DNA of 64,000 nucleotides, from assembly GCF_018863395.1 (NCBI RefSeq), contig NZ_JAHKRR010000012.1, positions 62,001-126,000 of the forward strand, written 5' to 3'. Both the position numbers and the translations under genes were made by a program. The stretch comes from Sinomicrobium weinanense. GTDB taxonomy: Bacteria; Bacteroidota; Bacteroidia; Flavobacteriales; Flavobacteriaceae. Positions 61,321-64,000 of this stretch are shown here, one piece after another; within the stretch, counting starts at the first letter, position 1; each line of letters opens with the position of its first letter. The notes under the pieces are model-generated. The model was not told the DNA's origin. It searched no databases and was given only the letters and a program-made list of their open reading frames with translations.

Positions 61321-61890
61321 ATGAAAACTACTATCGTTTTAGGAAGTGTACGTAACGAAAGACAATCGCATCAGCTCGCCCGATACATTCAACAACAACT
61401 TGCCAACAAAGGAATAGGGACGGACCTGGTAGACCTCAGCGAGACTCCTCTTCCCATTTTTGGCCAGCAGGGGGCAGACACCACTCATGTAGCCTCCATC
61501 CGGAAACAGTTAGAGCAGGGAGATGCCCTTATTTTCGTTTCTCCCGAATATCAGGGCAGTTTTTCCGGCGCATTAAAAAATATGATCGATTATTACAAAC
61601 CTGAATTTCAACAGAAGCCTATCGGTGTCGCCACAGCTTCTTCCGGAAAAATGGGAGGCATCAACGCTTCTTCACAATTGCAGCACGTTATCCTGAGCCT
61701 GGGCGCCTATCCCCTGCCCCGTAAGCTGCTCGTCCCGGAGATCCACCAGGCTTTCGACGACAATTTATCTCCCATAAATGACTCCATAACGGATCATACC
61801 CACAAGTTCCTCGAAGAATTCCTCTGGTATGCAGATGCCATCTATCGCAAAAAGAAAGCAGAAGAAACTGTTATGGTCACAGCCGGTTAA
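61321..61890 (+). CDS. NAD(P)H-dependent FMN reductase
   Basis: A 189-residue flavodoxin-fold reductase. The FMN phosphate site is LGSVRNERQSHQLAR; the flavin-contact loop is SPEYQGSFSGALKNMIDYY; and VATASSGKMGG is the second FMN loop. It uses NAD(P)H to reduce FMN, quinones or azo dyes. Starts at the ATG at 61321, after a typical AT-rich leader. It is convergent with lptB, and the gap holds dispersed repeats. Confidence 0.92.
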   Translation: MKTTIVLGSVRNERQSHQLARYIQQQLANKGIGTDLVDLSETPLPIFGQQGADTTHVASIRKQLEQGDALIFVSPEYQGSFSGALKNMIDYYKPEFQQKPIGVATASSGKMGGINASSQLQHVILSLGAYPLPRKLLVPEIHQAFDDNLSPINDSITDHTHKFLEEFLWYADAIYRKKKAEETVMVTAG

Positions 61891-61940
61891 ACGGAACTGA
61901 TATGGAAGGGTAATGACGTCGGTGGCCGTAATCGGTGATG

Positions 61941-62143
61941 GGTATTCGGTGGTCGGTATGAAATTACTTGGGACTGGCTATGGTTGATGGGGGATTTATG
62001 GAGATTGGTGAAGGTTGATAGAGATAATTATACATTATTATAAATCACTACAAGCTACAATAAATTACCAGAAATCTTCCTCAACAACCACAGCATTTAA
62101 CAGAATACTAATTACTGATACCGATCACTGACCACCGAATACC
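61941..62143. repeat. Dispersed inverted repeat (GGTATTCGGT family)
   Basis: Perfect 14-bp arms GGTATTCGGTGGTC (61941-61954) and GACCACCGAATACC (62130-62143), with about 175 bp of simple GATTGATGG- and ATCACTAC-like sequence between. It lies between two convergent genes (ends at 61890 and 62149). Confidence 0.75.
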
Positions 62144-62148
62144 GATTT

Positions 62149-62898
62149 TTATTTCCCGTTGAAATCCAGCTTTTTCTTGCGCAGTTCAAAATTTTGCCCC
62201 AGGTATACTTTTCGCACCATTTCATCGGCGGCGAGTTCTTCAGGTTCTCCTGCTTTAAGGATACTGCCTTCGAACATCAGATAGGAACGCTCGGTAATGG
62301 CCAGAGTTTCCTGTACATTATGGTCGGTGATGAGAATACCGATGTTTTTGTCTTTCAGTTGGGCTACAATGCGCTGAATATCTTCTACCGCTACGGGGTC
62401 TACCCCGGCAAAAGGCTCGTCGAGAAGAATAAAATTAGGGTCGGTAGCCAGCGCCCTTGCAATTTCCGTACGGCGCCTTTCTCCTCCCGAAAGCAGGTCG
62501 CCCCGGCTTTTTCGTATATGACCCAAACCGAACTCCTCGATAAGGGCCTCCACTTTCATATGTTGTTCTTTTTTGGAGAGTTTGGTAAGCTGCAGTACGC
62601 TAAGGATATTTTCTTCGATGCTGAGTTTCCGGAACACAGAGGCTTCCTGCGCCAGGTAACCGATACCGTTCTGTGACCTTTTATACATGGGATACCGGGT
62701 GATATCCAGGTCGTCCAGGTAGATATTCCCGCCATTGGGCTTAATAAGACCTACGATCATGTAAAAAGAAGTGGTTTTTCCCGCTCCGTTGGGTCCGAGA
62801 AGCCCCACGATCTCTCCCCGGTTCACTTCCAGGGAGATCCCTTTTACCACTTTTCGCCCTTTATAGGACTTCATAATATTTTCAGCTCTCAACTTCAT
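62149..62898 (-). CDS. lptB: LPS export ABC transporter ATPase
   Basis: A 249-residue ATPase that powers LPS transport from the inner membrane by LptFG. Walker A is [17 protein letters not shown], the signature is [18 protein letters not shown], Walker B is [19 protein letters not shown], and the H-loop is [12 protein letters not shown]. The G[21 protein letters not shown] Q-loop region is typical of LptB. I use the ATG at 62898. LptA, C, F and G are not in the window. Confidence 0.95.
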   Translation of the reverse strand: MKLRAENIMKSYKGRKVVKGISLEVNRGEIVGLLGPNGAGKTTSFYMIVGLIKPNGGNIYLDDLDITRYPMYKRSQNGIGYLAQEASVFRKLSIEENILSVLQLTKLSKKEQHMKVEALIEEFGLGHIRKSRGDLLSGGERRRTEIARALATDPNFILLDEPFAGVDPVAVEDIQRIVAQLKDKNIGILITDHNVQETLAITERSYLMFEGSILKAGEPEELAADEMVRKVYLGQNFELRKKKLDFNGK

Positions 62899-62962
62899 TC
62901 TAACTGGACTTAGGCTATAAAAATACAAAAAAACATGCCGATAGTTGGTATACGGTATTTCG

Positions 62963-63030
62963 GTGGTCGGTAATCAGCAATCGGTATTTAGTACTCCGAT
63001 ACTGACCATCGATTACTGATTACCGATCAC
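62963..63030. repeat. Dispersed inverted repeat overlapping the AhpD-like stop codon
   Basis: Arms of 20 bp at 62963-62982 and 63011-63030 (GTGGTCGGTAATCAGCAATC and its complement with two mismatches), of the GGTATTCGGT family. Read on the minus strand, the repeat words GTGATCAGTGATCGG supply the last codons and the TGA stop of the AhpD-like gene. Confidence 0.75.
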
Positions 63031-63389
63031 TGATCACTACCCCTGGCACCAGCTTCCAGGGCATCCCAGAACTCATAGGCCCTTCGCAGGTGGGGGATCA
63101 CTATGGTTCCGCCTACTAGGGTGGCAATACCCAGGGCCTCTGCGACCTCTTCCCTGCTAAGCCCTTCCCTGTAACAGCTTTCCAGGTGATATTTCACACA
63201 ATCATCGCACCGGAGTACGGCCGATGCCACCAGACCCAGGAGTTCCTTGGTCTTTACATCCAGTGTTCCGGGCATATAGGCATTGGTATCCAGGTTAAAG
63301 ATACGCTTTATGATCTTGTTATTGTCTTCCAGGATACGCTCGTTCATCCTGGAGCGATAGTCGTTGAACTCTTTTACTATGTCTGCCAT
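63027..63389 (-). CDS. Carboxymuconolactone decarboxylase/AhpD-like protein
   Basis: A 120-residue protein of the CMD/AhpD family. The peroxidase-type motif is CDDCVKYHLESCYREG, with the CxxC pair and the following His. Helices ELLGLVASAVLRC and REEVAEALGIATLVGGT are typical. Likely a small thiol peroxidase partner; the true carboxymuconolactone pathway is not present. It lies between lptB and tatC on the same strand. Its last three codons come from a dispersed repeat. Confidence 0.88.
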   Translation of the reverse strand: MADIVKEFNDYRSRMNERILEDNNKIIKRIFNLDTNAYMPGTLDVKTKELLGLVASAVLRCDDCVKYHLESCYREGLSREEVAEALGIATLVGGTIVIPHLRRAYEFWDALEAGARGSDQ

Positions 63390-63451
63390 TTTTATGCTCT
63401 TTTGCTTTTGAACGTATACCTTATGTCCTTCAACGATTGATCTTCCCGTTT

Positions 63452-63497
63452 GAGACGCACAGCCCCCGAAAAAACGGGGCAGGCTGTGCGTCTCTAC
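63452..63497. repeat. GTAGAGAYGCAC palindrome overlapping the tatC stop codon
   Basis: Arms GAGACGCACAGCC (63452-63464) and GGCTGTGCGTCTC (63483-63495), perfect over 13 bp. On the minus strand the edge GTAGAGACGCAC gives the TAG stop of tatC. Same family and same position relative to the stop codon as at glpK (39176-39200). Confidence 0.8.
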
Positions 63498-64000
63498 GTT
63501 TTTCTCAGGGCTTTTTCTTGTTTTTCCTGCTGCCTGATAACAAATCTGGATATAACAATGCTCACTTCATACAGGATAAAGATAGGAATGGTTACAACGA
63601 TCTGGCTGGTAATGTCCGGAGGGGTGATGATCGCAGACAGGATCAGTACGATCACCAGGGCCATTTTCCTGTATTTCTTGAGGAATTCCGGAGTGACTAG
63701 GCCTATTCTGGTGAGGAAATAGATCAGTATCGGCAGTTCAAAGATCAAGCCGCAGGAAATGACCGAGGTCCTTATCGTAGAGGTATAGGAACTCAGGTCG
63801 ATGTCGTTATGTACTTCCTGGCTTACCTGGTAGGATGCCAGAAAGTTGATGGACAACGGGGAAATGAGGTAGTATCCGAACAGTACCCCCGTAAAGAACA
63901 GCAGGGAAGCTATGATGATAAACCCTCTTGCATTTTTTCTCTCGTTCTCGTACAGGCCCGGGCTTATGAACTTCCAAAACTCATACAGCACATACGGAAA
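63494..64000 (-). CDS. tatC: Sec-independent protein translocase TatC, 5' end outside window
   Basis: The 168 visible residues are the C-terminal part of TatC, which with TatA exports folded proteins. The frame is open through the right edge (FPYVLYEFWKFISPGLYENERKN), so the N-terminal helices lie outside. Later helices are seen at about ARGFIIIASLLFFTGVLFGYYLISP, SVISCGLIFELPILIYFLTRIG and LVIVLILSAIITPPDITSQ, the last with the conserved DxxxQ region. It ends in a short basic tail, and its stop codon sits in a repeat. Confidence 0.94.
   Translation of the reverse strand, partial: FPYVLYEFWKFISPGLYENERKNARGFIIIASLLFFTGVLFGYYLISPLSINFLASYQVSQEVHNDIDLSSYTSTIRTSVISCGLIFELPILIYFLTRIGLVTPEFLKKYRKMALVIVLILSAIITPPDITSQIVVTIPIFILYEVSIVISRFVIRQQEKQEKALRKT

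Overview
The window comes from a member of the Bacteroidota, most likely family Flavobacteriaceae. The evidence is the gene content (subtype iii type VI secretion tube proteins, a TonB receptor with a carboxypeptidase-like N-terminal domain, bacillithiol enzyme BshC, a LysM protein sitting beside guaA, DUF4369 and lipocalin-like lipoproteins) and several matches to the Bacteroidota promoter (TTTG, 19 bp, TAnnTTTG). I do not assign a genus. I saw no tRNA, rRNA, CRISPR array or complete insertion sequence.

Layout. 1-4560 (minus strand) is one end of a type VI secretion (T6SS) locus: an Hcp tube gene, then a second Hcp, a putative membrane-active effector, a three-helix membrane protein (candidate immunity), a small unknown protein and a VgrG that runs off the left edge. 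A membrane-bound TPR/helix-turn-helix regulator (4837-6726) is divergent from it, with a nested palindrome in between. 6829-7227 is a 21-bp minisatellite. 7247-10642 is an iron-uptake pair (PepSY reductase, TonB receptor). 10818-13140 holds a beta-propeller protein and two TlpA-type thioredoxins, one without its active-site cysteines. 13250-27784 is mostly housekeeping: aconitase, OsmC, LysM protein, guaA, PLP decarboxylase, bshC, M23 peptidase, cysteine desulfurase. 29044-32055 is an arsenic operon (arsR, arsM, acr3, arsC). 32454-38191 holds fabH, a GH9 cellulase and an S9 peptidase. 38357-43597 is the glycerol regulon (glpF, glpK, glpD, and divergent glpR). 43665-64000 includes htpG, a MOSC protein, an AraC regulator, an AlkB-like dioxygenase, an S1/P1 nuclease, an SPFH/serine hydrolase/ribbon-helix-helix cassette, a siderophore-interacting reductase, DUF819 and DUF389 membrane proteins, dnaN, lptB and partial tatC.

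Regulation. Matching 19-bp palindromes (8-3-8 arms) overlie the promoters of the TonB receptor and of the distant siderophore-interacting protein, which suggests one iron regulon. Identical operators precede arsR and arsM. A perfect 10-bp-arm palindrome lies just after a consensus promoter of the glp operon. A perfect palindrome overlaps the SPFH promoter.

Repeats. Intergenic space is full of dispersed inverted repeats of several families, plus two copies of a MITE-like element (32069-32403 and 59392-59661, the second with an 8-bp target duplication). Four genes (acr3, glpK, the AhpD-like gene and tatC) have their stop codon inside such a repeat, and the M23 peptidase carries a 48-bp in-frame repeat insertion just after its signal peptide.

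Most interesting for follow-up: the T6SS effector/immunity cassette with its own Hcp, the SPFH cassette, the 21-bp minisatellite, and the habit of dispersed repeats of ending genes.
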